Assembly (NCBI RefSeq): GCF_018129405.1
Contig: NZ_JAFCLP010000024.1
Location: 1-64,000 of the forward strand
Length of the DNA stretch: 64,000 nucleotides
DNA from: Bradyrhizobium iriomotense
Lineage (GTDB): Bacteria; Pseudomonadota; Alphaproteobacteria; Rhizobiales; Xanthobacteraceae
Direction of reading: 5' to 3'
Shown here: piece by piece, positions 41,429-53,400 of the stretch
Layout: each line of letters begins with the position of its first letter
Position numbering within the stretch: position 1 is the first letter of the stretch
The notes under the pieces: generated by a model
The model's database searches: none
What the model saw: the letters and a program-made list of their open reading frames with translations, nothing else
What the model was told of the DNA's origin: nothing
Program-made: the position numbers and the translations under genes

Positions 41429-41443
41429 TTTAGAAGCACTAAA
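41429..41443. promoter_or_regulatory. Candidate operator of the ABC operon
   Basis: TTTAG-AAGCA-CTAAA, a 15-bp inverted repeat in the AT-rich 218-bp divergent gap between the XRE-cupin gene and the ABC operon. A TTGACA-like hexamer lies about 40 bp to the left (around 41388). A third TTTAG half-site occurs near 41399. Binding by the neighbouring regulator is inferred. Confidence 0.45.
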
Positions 41444-41516
41444 GCCCACTCCTTGTCCCTTGCCGGGGTCTCGGGGGCGCGGGAGACGGTGCCGCGTGCG
41501 ACAAGGAGAGTGGGTC

Positions 41517-43208
41517 ATGGCAGGCGACACCGGCAAGTTCGGCGTTGGGGCAGTGCATCTCGGAGTTCCGAATCGCCGTCAGTTCTTCCAGCTCGGCGCC
41601 GGCGCCGCGGCGGGATGGAGTCTCGCAGGCAGCGCCTTCGCACAGACCGAACGCCCGACCAGCCCGCCGAGCAAGCCGCGCGGCCAGGTGATTGCCGCAC
41701 TGTCGCAGGAGCCGACCGTTTTTCATCCGCTGATGCCCGGCATCGAGGTCGATCAGGGCATCTGGTGGCAGGTGTTTTCGCCGCTCTGGTACATCGACCC
41801 CGACGGGAATTTCGTTCCCGACCTCGCCCGCGAAGTCCCGACCCTCGAGAATGGCGGCCTCTCGGCCGACGGCCTGACCTGGAAGATCAAGCTCCGCAGC
41901 GACGTGAAGTGGCACGACGGCACGCCGTTCACGGCGGAGGACGTCAAATTCTCCATCGAGCTGATCAACAATCCCGGTTTCCGCGCGCGCAGCCGTGTCG
42001 GCCATAGCCTCGTCAAGGACATCACCGTCGTGGCGCCCGACGAGATCCATTGGCGGATGGAAGCGCCCTATTCGCCCTATATGTCGATCCTGGCGTCGTT
42101 CACCTTCATGGTGCCCAAGCACATCCTGGAGAAGGTGTCCGATCCGAACGCTTCGCCGTTCCACAATGCGCCGGTCGGTACCGGCCCATTCCGCTGGGGC
42201 GAGCGCGTGCCCGGCGATCATATCCAGTTGAATGCCCACACCTTCTATCACGGCAAGGGACCGTACGTCGAACGCGTGGTCTTCAAATACATCCCCGATC
42301 TCACCGTGCTCTACACCCAGTTCCGCACCGGCCAGGTCGACTACACGGGCCTTGCAGGCATCCTGCCGAACTTCGTGCAGGAGGCGAAGACGCTGAAGGG
42401 CCGCAAGATCTTCGTCTCTTCGACCTCGTCGGTGGAGCACATCGCGCCCAACCTCGACTTTGGTCCCTTCGCCGACCGTGCTGTGCGCGAGGCGCTCTAT
42501 CTCGGCATCAACAAGCAGGCGATCATCGATGCGCTCTATTACGGCCTGCCGACGCAGACCGAGAGCTTCGTGCCGCAGCAGGCCTGGTCGTTCCAGCAGG
42601 GGCTGCCGCAGCACAAATACGATCCAGCCAAGGCCAATGCGCTGCTCGACGCTGCGGGCTGGGTTCGCGGCTCCAGCGGCATTCGCGAGAAGGGCGGCGT
42701 CAAGCTCGAATTCACCAATTCGACGACGGCGGGCAGTGCGGTGCGCGAGCAGTGCCAGCAGCTCCTGATCCAGGACTGGCGCGCCATTGGCGCAACGATG
42801 CGCGTCAACAACATGCCGGCGGCCGTGATCTGGGGCGACTTCTGGCAGCAATCGAAGTTCAATTCGGTGATCGTCGGCGTGAACTTCATGCTGGGCAGCG
42901 ACCCCGACGTGACGCCGCGCTTCGGCTCCGGTGCCATCCCCGCCAAGGGCGGCCGCGGCTACAACACCTATCAATATCAGAGTGCGGAGGCCGACCGGCT
43001 GCTGGCCCAAGGCGCCAAGCAATTCGACCTGGCGCAGCGCAAGGCGACCTATGGTGAGCTGCAGAAGCTCATCCGCAACGACCTCGCGATCCTGCCGCTG
43101 TTTCAGAGCTTCATCGCCGAGGGCATCAAGGAGGGGCTGCAAGGCTTCCGTCCCAACATCAACATGTCGATCAACAGCTGGAACATGCGCGAATGGTATT
43201 GGGCCTGA
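41517..43208 (+). CDS. ABC transporter substrate-binding protein (peptide/opine type)
   Basis: A 563-residue family-5 binding protein. A Tat signal is present (NRRQFFQLGAG with R20-R21, then AGSAFA-QTE). The characteristic DGLTWKIKLRSDVKWHDG and the hinge-region FTAEDVKFSIELI follow. The ATG at 41517 is preceded by an AAGGAGAG ribosome-binding site. It binds a peptide-like or other solute and delivers it to the two permeases encoded next. It is the first gene of a six-gene operon with an FAD oxidoreductase and a dehydrogenase, suggesting the solute is an amino-acid derivative. Confidence 0.93.
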   Translation: MAGDTGKFGVGAVHLGVPNRRQFFQLGAGAAAGWSLAGSAFAQTERPTSPPSKPRGQVIAALSQEPTVFHPLMPGIEVDQGIWWQVFSPLWYIDPDGNFVPDLAREVPTLENGGLSADGLTWKIKLRSDVKWHDGTPFTAEDVKFSIELINNPGFRARSRVGHSLVKDITVVAPDEIHWRMEAPYSPYMSILASFTFMVPKHILEKVSDPNASPFHNAPVGTGPFRWGERVPGDHIQLNAHTFYHGKGPYVERVVFKYIPDLTVLYTQFRTGQVDYTGLAGILPNFVQEAKTLKGRKIFVSSTSSVEHIAPNLDFGPFADRAVREALYLGINKQAIIDALYYGLPTQTESFVPQQAWSFQQGLPQHKYDPAKANALLDAAGWVRGSSGIREKGGVKLEFTNSTTAGSAVREQCQQLLIQDWRAIGATMRVNNMPAAVIWGDFWQQSKFNSVIVGVNFMLGSDPDVTPRFGSGAIPAKGGRGYNTYQYQSAEADRLLAQGAKQFDLAQRKATYGELQKLIRNDLAILPLFQSFIAEGIKEGLQGFRPNINMSINSWNMREWYWA

Positions 43209-43235
43209 TGTCTCAGGCCGGCTGGATCGCCTGAG

Positions 43236-44186
43236 ATGGCCCGCTACGTCGCCAATCGCCTGGCACAGGCGATCATGCTGCTCGTGATCGTTTCGGCGAT
43301 CGGCTTTGCCATCCTGCATCTGGCACCGGGCGGCCCGCTCTCACAGTTTGCCGTCTCCGGCCAGATGACGCAGGAGGATCTCGATCGCGTCACCAGGCAG
43401 CTTGGCCTCGATCGGCCGCTGCCGATCCAGTATCTCGACTGGTTCGGCCGCATGCTGAAGGGCGATTGGGGCAAATCCTATCGCGATGGCGAGGCCGTGC
43501 TGTCGGTGATCTCCTCGCATCTCGGGGCGACGCTGGAGCTGATGGCGACGGCAACCATCATCGCGGTGTTGCTCGGCTGCTGGATCGGCGTGCTGGGCGC
43601 GCTGCGCCGCTATTCGGTGTTCGACACGCTCGCAACCGTCGGCGCCATGATCGCGCTGTCGATCCCGACCTTCTGGTTCGGCCTCGTCACCATCTACGTG
43701 TTCTCGGTGAAGCTCGGCTGGCTCCCGGCCGGCAACCGGCAGACCATCGGCGACGGCTCCTTCCTCGACCTGCTGCATCACCTGATTGCGCCGGCCATGG
43801 TGCTGGCGCTGGTCGAGACCGCGATGTGGGGCCGCTTCATGCGCTCCTCGATGCTCGAGGTGATCAACCAGGACTACATCCGCACCGCACGCGCCAAGGG
43901 CATGCCGGAGTGGCGCATCCTCACGGTGCACGGCTTGCGCAACGCGCTGCTGCCGATGATCACGGTGGCGGGCCTGCAGTTCCCGACGCTGCTCGGCGGC
44001 GCGCTGGTGGCCGAGACCGTGTTCACCTGGCCCGGCATGGGCCGGCTGTTCCTGGATTCCATCGGCTACCGCGACTATCCCGTGGTGATGGGCATCCTGA
44101 TGTTTTCGGCGACGATGGTGCTGATCGGCTCGCTGCTCGCCGACATCCTCTATGCCGTCGTCGATCCGCGCATCCGGGTGGGCTAG
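43236..44186 (+). CDS. ABC transporter permease (DppB/OppB type)
   Basis: A 316-residue inner-membrane permease with about six helices. The N-terminus (MARYVANRLAQAIMLLVIVS) and the segment GGPLSQFAVSG are typical of DppB-type permeases. The cytoplasmic EAA loop reads YIRTARAKGMPEWRILTVHG and contacts the ATPase. The gene begins 27 bp after the binding-protein stop and ends 3 bp before the next permease. It forms a heterodimeric channel with the DppC-type protein. Confidence 0.94.
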   Translation: MARYVANRLAQAIMLLVIVSAIGFAILHLAPGGPLSQFAVSGQMTQEDLDRVTRQLGLDRPLPIQYLDWFGRMLKGDWGKSYRDGEAVLSVISSHLGATLELMATATIIAVLLGCWIGVLGALRRYSVFDTLATVGAMIALSIPTFWFGLVTIYVFSVKLGWLPAGNRQTIGDGSFLDLLHHLIAPAMVLALVETAMWGRFMRSSMLEVINQDYIRTARAKGMPEWRILTVHGLRNALLPMITVAGLQFPTLLGGALVAETVFTWPGMGRLFLDSIGYRDYPVVMGILMFSATMVLIGSLLADILYAVVDPRIRVG

Positions 44187-44189
44187 GCG

Positions 44190-45065
44190 ATGGCGACTGC
44201 GGCCCTCTCCACTGTCCAGCGCACGCCCGGTCAGGCCGCGTGGCGGCGCTTTTGCCGTCATCGTCTTGCGCTGGCGGGTGCGGCGATCATTCTCGTCCTC
44301 GTCCTCGGTTCGGCATTGGGTCCCCATCTCCTGCCGTTCGACGACACCTATATCGACATCATGAAGCGGTTCGCGCCGCCGCTGTCGGGCGCGCATATCC
44401 TCGGCACCGACGAGCTCGGCCGCGACGTGCTGGCGCGGTTGATGATGGGCGGGCGCGTCTCGCTCTCGATCGGCATCGTCGCGATGGTGATGGCGATGGT
44501 GGTCGGTATCGTGGTCGGCGCGTTCGCCGGCTTCTATGGCGGCGCCGTCGGTGCGGTCCTGATGCGGCTCGTCGATGCCGTGCTGTGCTTTCCGACCATC
44601 TTCCTGCTGCTCGCGCTCGCGGCGCTCACCGAGCCCGGCCTCGTCACCACCACCGTGCTGATCGCGGCCACCGCCTGGATGGCCGTTGCCCGTGTCGTCG
44701 AAGCCCAGGTGCGGTCGCTGCGCGAGCGCGAGTTTGCCGTGGCGGCGTTCGCCTTCGGGTCGTCGAACCTGCGCATCATGTTCCGCGAGCTCGTGCCCAA
44801 TGCGATCGCGCCGATCGTGGTGGCGGCGACGCTGAACGTCGCCAAGGCGATCCTGCTGGAATCCTATGTCAGCTATCTCGGCTTCGGCATCCAGCCGCCG
44901 GCCGCGAGCTGGGGCAACATGCTCAACAACGCGCAGATCTATCTCACCAGCGCGCCATGGCTTGCGATCGTGCCGGGTGTCGCCATCACGCTCGCGGTGA
45001 CCAGCTTCAACTTCCTCGGTGACGGCCTGCGCGATGCGCTGGATCCGCGAATGAACATCCCATGA
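44190..45065 (+). CDS. ABC transporter permease (DppC/OppC type)
   Basis: A 291-residue permease. An N-terminal cytoplasmic tail precedes helix 1. The hallmark segment HILGTDELGRDVLARLMMGG follows, and the EAA loop is seen in EFAVAAFAFGSSNLRIMFRE. It starts 3 bp after the DppB-type gene and is translationally close-coupled. Together they import the ligand bound by the upstream periplasmic protein. Confidence 0.94.
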   Translation: MATAALSTVQRTPGQAAWRRFCRHRLALAGAAIILVLVLGSALGPHLLPFDDTYIDIMKRFAPPLSGAHILGTDELGRDVLARLMMGGRVSLSIGIVAMVMAMVVGIVVGAFAGFYGGAVGAVLMRLVDAVLCFPTIFLLLALAALTEPGLVTTTVLIAATAWMAVARVVEAQVRSLREREFAVAAFAFGSSNLRIMFRELVPNAIAPIVVAATLNVAKAILLESYVSYLGFGIQPPAASWGNMLNNAQIYLTSAPWLAIVPGVAITLAVTSFNFLGDGLRDALDPRMNIP

Positions 45066-45105
45066 CGAGCAAGAGCTCGACCGAACTGAATGCCAGGAGT
45101 GCCCC

Positions 45106-46434
45106 ATGTCCCCGCCGCTCAACCGTATAAACAGCGACGAACGCTTGCCGGCGCAGGTGGATGTCGTCGTCATCGGCGGCGGCGTGATCGGCGTGTCCGC
45201 GGCCTATCATCTGGCGAAGAAGGGCCATTCCGTCGCTCTCGTCGAGAAAGGCCATGTCGGCGGCGAGCAGTCGAGCCGCAATTGGGGCTGGTGCCGCCAG
45301 CAGGGCCGCGCACGCGAGGAAATCCCGCTCGCGCGCGAGGCGCTGCGGCTCTGGGAGGACATGCAGAACGATGCCGGCGTCGATGCCGGCTTCCGCCGCA
45401 CCGGCGTTCTGTTCCTCACCAAGAGCAAGGACGAGCTTGCCGGCTGGGAGCGCTGGGCTGCGATCGCGCGCGAGCAGCAGGTCCACTCCACCGTGCTGAC
45501 GCCGGCCGAGGTCGCCGAGCGCATGCCGGGCAATGCCGACAAATGGGTCGGCGGACTGCTCACGCCGAGCGATGGCCGCGCCGAGCCGTCGATGGCCGTG
45601 CCCGCGCTCGCCACGGCCGCGCGCAAGCACGGCGTGACCATCCATCAGGGCTGCGCCGCGCGCGGGCTGGAAACGACCGGCGGGAGGGTCAGTGCCGTCG
45701 TCACCGAGAAGGGCACCATTCGCACGCAGTCCGTGCTGCTGGCGGGCGGCGCATGGTCGTCGCTGTTCTGCCGCCGTCACGGCATCGAGCTGCCGATCGG
45801 CCTCGTCAATGCCACCGCATGCCGGACCACGCCGGCGCCGGAGATCACCTCGGGCGCGCTTGGCACCGACTTCTACTGCATCCGCCGCCGCCTCGACGGC
45901 GGCTTCACGCTGGCGCTGCGTAACCGCGGCACGGTCGAGCTGTCCCCCGACCTGTTCCGCTACGCACGGACCTTCTGGCCGACCTATCAGCATCGCAAGA
46001 ACGGATTGAAGCTGTCGTTCGGCAAGTCGTTCTTCGATCAGGTCATGCGCGGCACGAGCTGGAGCTTCGACAAGCCGTCGCCGTTCGAGGCCGAGCGTGT
46101 GCGTGATCCCGCACCTGACATGTTGCTGGTCAATGCGGCGCTGGCTTCGTTGATCAAGTCGAACCCGGAGCTGAAGGACATCGAGATTGCGGAAGCCTGG
46201 GGCGGCACGATCGACTGCACGCCGGACACCATTCCCGTGATCTCGCCGGTCGATGCGCTGCCGGGCTTCTTCCTTGCGACCGGCTTCTCCGGCCACGGCT
46301 TTGGCATTGGCCCGGCGGCCGGCAAGCTCGCGGCCGATATCGTGACCGGCTCGACGCCGCTGGTCGATCCCGCCGCCTACAGCCACAAGCGCATGATCGA
46401 CGGCCGCCGGCTCGCGCCGGTCAGCCCGTTCTGA
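45106..46434 (+). CDS. FAD-dependent oxidoreductase (D-amino-acid oxidase family)
   Basis: A 442-residue flavoenzyme of the DAO superfamily (glycine/D-amino acid/sarcosine oxidase group). The Rossmann motif VVVIGGGVIGVSAAYHLAKK lies at about residues 16-35. The Arg/Gly-rich segment GEQSSRNWGWCRQQGRA resembles D-amino-acid dehydrogenases, and the C-terminal ATGFSGHGFGIGPAAGKL completes FAD binding. It should oxidise an amine at the alpha carbon to an imine and then a 2-oxo acid. It lies inside the ABC operon between a permease and a 2-hydroxyacid dehydrogenase, so the imported solute or its product is the likely substrate. Exact substrate unknown. Confidence 0.9.
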   Translation: MSPPLNRINSDERLPAQVDVVVIGGGVIGVSAAYHLAKKGHSVALVEKGHVGGEQSSRNWGWCRQQGRAREEIPLAREALRLWEDMQNDAGVDAGFRRTGVLFLTKSKDELAGWERWAAIAREQQVHSTVLTPAEVAERMPGNADKWVGGLLTPSDGRAEPSMAVPALATAARKHGVTIHQGCAARGLETTGGRVSAVVTEKGTIRTQSVLLAGGAWSSLFCRRHGIELPIGLVNATACRTTPAPEITSGALGTDFYCIRRRLDGGFTLALRNRGTVELSPDLFRYARTFWPTYQHRKNGLKLSFGKSFFDQVMRGTSWSFDKPSPFEAERVRDPAPDMLLVNAALASLIKSNPELKDIEIAEAWGGTIDCTPDTIPVISPVDALPGFFLATGFSGHGFGIGPAAGKLAADIVTGSTPLVDPAAYSHKRMIDGRRLAPVSPF

Positions 46435-46446
46435 GGATGCCGTGAC

Positions 46447-47373
46447 ATGACGGTTCTCTACAAGGCCAACACGGTGCGCGGCGCGGAGTGGGCCCGCTTC
46501 TTCGCAGAGCGCGCGCCCGACATGCCGTTCCGGCTCTGGCCTGACATCGGCGATCCCGCCGACGTTCGTTATCTCGTGACCTGGGTGCCGCCGGACGACA
46601 TCGCGACGACGTTCCCCAATCTCGAGCTGGTCTTCTCGGTCGGTGCCGGCGTCGACCAGTTCGACGTCACCAAGTTGCCGCCGCATGTTCCGCTGGTCCG
46701 CATGATGGAGCCCGGCATTACCGATCGCATGGTCGAATATGCCTGCATGTCGGTGCTGGCGCTGCATCGCGATCTCGTGCAGTTCATCGCCCAGCAGCGC
46801 GATCAGGTCTGGCGCGAGCTTCCGGCGACGTACACGAGCGAGCGGCGTGTCGGCGTAATGGGGCTCGGCCTGCTCGGTCAGGCGGTGCTCGAACGGCTCA
46901 AATCGTTCGGCTTCTCGCTTTCCGGCTGGAACCGTTCGCCGCGCGAGATCGACGGCGTCACCTGTTATGCGGGCGCGGACGCCTTGCCGGATTTCCTGGC
47001 GCAGACCGACATTCTGGTCTGCCTGCTGCCGCTGACGTCGGAGACGCGCGGTATCCTCAATGCAAAGCTGTTCGCGCGCCTGCCGCGCGGTGCGCGGCTG
47101 CTCAACGTCGGGCGGGGCGGGCATCTGGTCGAGGCCGACCTCATCGCGGCGCTGGACAGCGGTGTGCTGTCGGCTGCCGTGCTCGACGTCGCCGAGCCCG
47201 AGCCGGTGCCTGCGAGCCATCCGTTCTGGAGTCATCCGCGCATTCTCCTGACGCCGCACATCGCCAGCACGACAAAGCCGGAAACGGCGGTCGACTATGT
47301 GCTTGATACCATCGCACGACACCGCCGCGGCGAGGCCTTGCCGGGACGCGTCGACCGTGATCGCGGCTATTAG
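46447..47373 (+). CDS. D-isomer 2-hydroxyacid dehydrogenase (GhrA-like)
   Basis: A 308-residue NAD(P)H-dependent enzyme. The nucleotide loop VGVMGLGLLGQA is present, as are the catalytic Arg (LNVGRGGHLVEADL), Glu (DVAEPEP) and His (LTPHIAST). This is the glyoxylate/hydroxypyruvate reductase A type. It starts 12 bp after the FAD enzyme and is followed 9 bp later by the ATPase. It could reduce the 2-oxo acid made by the FAD enzyme to a hydroxy acid, closing an amine-to-hydroxyacid route. That pairing is inference from gene order. Confidence 0.92.
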   Translation: MTVLYKANTVRGAEWARFFAERAPDMPFRLWPDIGDPADVRYLVTWVPPDDIATTFPNLELVFSVGAGVDQFDVTKLPPHVPLVRMMEPGITDRMVEYACMSVLALHRDLVQFIAQQRDQVWRELPATYTSERRVGVMGLGLLGQAVLERLKSFGFSLSGWNRSPREIDGVTCYAGADALPDFLAQTDILVCLLPLTSETRGILNAKLFARLPRGARLLNVGRGGHLVEADLIAALDSGVLSAAVLDVAEPEPVPASHPFWSHPRILLTPHIASTTKPETAVDYVLDTIARHRRGEALPGRVDRDRGY

Positions 47374-47382
47374 GGCCTTCGC

Positions 47383-49251
<1,869 letters not shown>

Positions 49252-49593
49252 CTGCGAGCTTTACGCGTCCTCCGGAAATTGTGACCGGATGGAGCGACAG
49301 GAAAACAGCGGTATGTGAACCGCTTCATACTCCATCACTCTTATTCTGAACTACCACTCCCGCAAGAAATTGCCGCACCCGGACCTCATTGACAATGCGG
49401 GTGAGATGCAATGCCTGCGCAGCCGCGTGCTCGCAGCTTTGGATTGGCTCCTCGTCTTGCGCACGAGCAAGCCAGCCCCATCACTCAGCACAGATTTTTC
49501 AGAAATTGGAATCAAGGGCATCGAGAAACGCGTCCTGGCAGCCTCTATCCGGGGTCGGCCGGTAGGCTGCTACTTACTCAGAGGAGCCCCCCA
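49252..49593. other. Intergenic stretch with terminator-like hairpin
   Basis: A 342-bp gap. A stem TCCGG / CCGGA at 49271-49289 follows the operon end and could terminate it. The rest has lower GC than its surroundings. A 75-codon open frame at 49370-49597 has no family resemblance or good start and overlaps the ribosome-binding site of the next gene; I do not annotate it. Confidence 0.5.
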
Positions 49594-50109
49594 ATGAAGA
49601 TAAGCAGCGCAATTTCCAGCACCGTTTCCTTAACAAGGTACGTCGGCAGTCTTCGGATCGCCCGTTCCAGTCTGATCAAGTCGGCCCACCTTCTTGAAAG
49701 AATTGGGCTGGCAGCCGTTGGGGCCTCTTGTGGCCTCTATGTGGGTGCGACCCTGTTGCGTCAGAAAGGCGGACTGTTTGAAAGCGGCTGGATCGTGCTG
49801 ATAACAATGCTCTATGGAGCTCTCAGCTACTATGTCGGTATTGATTTGTCCGGCAATGTCGCACGGAGGCCGACATCGAGCATCTCGGAAGAATGGAATG
49901 GTTCCGAGCCGGCTGAGATCATGAGTGCGGCCGGAACGTTCAGCGCGGCGATTGCCGCAACTCTGTCCGTCAGCATCCTTGTCCTTGATCAAAATCTACC
50001 TAACGGCCTGATAGGCTTCGTTGCCGGCTGTTGGGTGATTGGTTCTTCGCTTCAAGTTGTGGCGGGCACGATGGCTCGCAGCTACGCTGCACCCACGAAC
50101 GAGCAATGA
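49594..50109 (+). CDS. Orphan membrane protein of unknown function
   Basis: A 171-residue protein. I placed the start at the ATG preceded by GAGGAG (49581-49586); an upstream frame lacks a good site. Predicted helices are near residues 38-58, 65-85, 105-130 and 135-160 (for example LIGFVAGCWVIGSSLQVVAG), with a short Arg/Lys-rich N-terminus. No homologous family is recognised. Codon use and GC are below those of its neighbours, and it sits between two gene-poor gaps, so it may have been acquired horizontally. No partner gene is evident. Confidence 0.65.
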   Translation: MKISSAISSTVSLTRYVGSLRIARSSLIKSAHLLERIGLAAVGASCGLYVGATLLRQKGGLFESGWIVLITMLYGALSYYVGIDLSGNVARRPTSSISEEWNGSEPAEIMSAAGTFSAAIAATLSVSILVLDQNLPNGLIGFVAGCWVIGSSLQVVAGTMARSYAAPTNEQ

Positions 50110-50423
50110 AGGAAGTGCGCTCACGGGAAACGTGTACTTGGCATCGTACGTGAGCACGAGCCGCAGTGTTGGTTCGGCTTCAGGTCTGGAGTGAGCAATG
50201 ACGACTCATCGCAACCTCTGCCGTCCAACGCTGCGCGCCAGCGATGTTTGGTAGCGCAGCCGTTCGCATCGAGCAGTGTCCGGATCGAAACCGTACCGGT
50301 ACCAAGTAACCTAAATTTTCGTCCCACAAACAAGGCGTGCCATCATGGTGGCGTTGGGATATTGTCTCCGCGCGGCCGTGGTCCAAAATTCTGCTAACCG
50401 CCAGCCACAAGATCGGTGGAGCC
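50110..50423. other. Intergenic stretch before the cyclase gene
   Basis: A 314-bp gap with no convincing gene. It contains short symmetric pieces (such as ccgtaccggtacc near 50290) but no long stem, operator-like palindrome or known RNA. The upstream in-frame extension of the cyclase gene crosses part of it and is not supported by a better start. Confidence 0.4.
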
Positions 50424-53400
50424 ATGCAGATTGCGGAGTGGCTCGAGAAGTTGGGGCTTGGGCAATACGCGGAGCGTTTTGCCCAAAATGGGATCGACGT
50501 GGGCATCCTCCCCGAACTGATGGACGAGGACTTTGACAAGCTCGGAGTCCTGCTCGGTCATCGCCGCAAGATGTTGCGTGCCATTGCCGAGCTCGATCCA
50601 GCCGCGTTGATCGCATCGCCGGCTCCTCCTCATGATGCCGAGCGGCGCCATCTCACCGTCATGTTTTGCGATCTGGTCGGCTCGACTGCGCTCTCGGTGC
50701 GTCTCGATCCCGAGGATCTGTGGGAAGTGATCCGGTCCTACCGCGCCGCATGCGCGCGCGTTATCGCCGCTTATGACGGCAGCATAGCCAGGTTCGTCGG
50801 TGACGGAATACTCGTCTATTTCGGTTATCCGCGCGCCCACGAAGACGATGCGGAGCGCGCAGTGCGAGCGGGTCTCGATATTGTCGCTGCGATTCGCCAG
50901 CTCAAGACAGGCGCCGGCGAACGGGTTGAACTGCGGATCGCAATTGCGACCGGACTTGTGGTGGTCGGCGACCTCATCAGCGGAGATGCATCAGAGGAAC
51001 ACGCAACCATCGGCGATACGCCGAACCTCGCTGCTCGGCTTCAGAGCCTGGCGGAACCGGGGGCGGTCGTGGTTGCTTCATCGACGCGCCGGCTGCTTGG
51101 CGATCTCTTCACCTTTCGCAATCTCGGCCGCCGCGAGGTCAAGGGGATAAGCGAGCCCATCGCGGTCTGGGCGGTGGAAGGAGCGACCGCATCGGAGAGT
51201 CGCTTCGAGGCGGTCCGCGCCGCGCGCTCGATCGGCTTTGTCGGCCGCAAGGACGAGATCGAATTCATTCTCTCGCGCCAGCGGGAGGCATGGCAGGGCC
51301 GGGGCCAGATCGTATTGATTTCCGGCGAAGCGGGCATCGGCAAGTCGCGCATTGTGGCGACGCTGTCCGAAAGCCCCTCGTTGGGGACGCACCGTCGCGT
51401 GCGATATCAGTGTTCGCCTTACCACACCAACAGTGCGCTTCATCCCTTCGTCGCGCAGCTCGAGCGCGCCGCCGGAATTCGCTCGCTCGACACGCCAGAG
51501 CAAAAGCTCGACAAGCTCGAGGCAATGCTGGCGCTAGGAACCCAGCAGGTCGCCCGGGCAACACCGCTCATTGCGGCTCTGCTTTCGATTCCGACCGGCG
51601 ACCATTGCCCGCCCCTCGGCGTGAGCCCGGCGCAGCAGCGGCGACAGACGTTTGCCGCCCTTCTCGATCAGCTCGAGGGATTGGCGCGAGACCAGCCGCT
51701 GCTGATCATCTGCGAGGATATGCATTGGGCCGATGCCACGACACTTGAACTGTTCGATCTCGCGGTCGATCGGATCAGGGGACTGCCGATACTCGTGCTC
51801 TTGACATCCCGGCCAGAGTTCGAGCCCTCCTGGTCCGGCCTTGCCAACGTCAGTCTGTTGCGGCTCGACCGGCTCGATCGGCAGGACACGCGCGCGCTGG
51901 TCGAGCAGGTGGTCGTCGGTCGCCAGCTGCCACGCGAGATGATGAAGCAGATCATCGACAAGACCGATGGCGTCCCGCTATTCGTCGAGGAGTTGACCAA
52001 GATGGTGCTGGAGTCCGGGTTGCTCGTCGAAGATGCCGGACGCTACCGCCTGAATAGTCCGCTCCCGCCGCTTGCCATTCCCGCCACGCTGCAGGATTCG
52101 CTGATGGCGCGGCTCGACCGGCTCGCTCCGGTCAAGGAGGTGGCGCAGATAGGCGCCGCCATTGGCCGCGACTTCTCGTACGCGCTGCTGAAATACGTTG
52201 CTGGACGCGACGATCTGACGCTGAGCGCTGCGCTGGGGCAACTTGAAGAGGCCGAACTGCTGTTGCGTCGTGGGACGCCGCCCGAAGCAAATTACAGTTT
52301 CAAGCACGCCCTTGTTCAGGAAGCGGCCTACGAGAGCCTGCTCAAGAGCAAACGGCAGCTGCTTCACACGCGAATTGGCGATGTCCTGCGCGAGAAGTTT
52401 CCAGTCGTCGCCGAGACCGAGCCGGAAGTTCTGGCGCACCACTTCACTGAGGCGGGGCTGGGTGAGATCGCCCTCGAATGGTGGCGCAAGGCGGGCCAGC
52501 AGGCGCTGAAACGCTCGGCCTATTCCGAGGCGATCGCGCATCTCGGCAAGGCCATTGCGACCGCCGATCAGTTGCCTGACGAGCCCCGCCGGATGATGAG
52601 CAGGCTGCATCTTCAAATCGCATATGGCCGTGCCTTGCGGGGCAGCCTCGGCCACAGCGCTCCCGAAACGGTCGCGGCATGGACGCGTGCGCGCCAGTTC
52701 GCAGCCGGCATCGATGACCCCGTTGAACTTGCGCCGGTGCATTCGGGGCTCTTCAATGCCTGCCTGACACACGGCGAACTCGCTCCGATGCGGGAGCTGG
52801 CGGACGCCATCAGGAGCGCGGCTGACCGACGACCGGACTCGCCGGTGGCCGCCGTCGTCGCCCATTGGACGGGCGGCGTCACCTGCTGGTTCGCCGGCGA
52901 TTACTTGAATGCGAGAACGCATCTCGAGCGGGCGCTGGCGATCTATGGTGCCGAACCGGATCCCGCGACCTTCAGGGCTTCCGCGCTGGATCTGCCGTTC
53001 GTGATCATGAGATTTCTTGCGCTGGTGCTCTGGCCGCTCGGTGGCACCGCTCGTGCGCGCAAGCTCGCCGCGGAAGCGGTGGGTGCTCCGGGAGAAAAAC
53101 GGGCGCTGTCCCAGGCCAATGCGCTGGTTCATCGCGCTGTGTTCGACGGGGTATGCGGGGGCATGTTGCAGCAAACAGAGACGATCCTGGCGCTCGGTCT
53201 CGCGCGCGACCACACGATGCCGCTGTACGTGGCCGCGGGCACCTACCTGAATGGCCTGGCCAAGTGGCGTGCCGGCGACCGAATGGCCGGACTGGCGGAC
53301 ATGCGTCACGGCTGGACCTTGCTGCACGAGAACGATTGCTACCTCTGCGAACCGTTCTGGGGGATGCATGTCGCCCTGGCGATTGCAGAGGTCGGCGAAG

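Noticed and set aside
49370-49597. 75-codon frame upstream of the orphan membrane protein
   Set aside because: No family, poor start, and it overlaps the next gene's ribosome-binding site.
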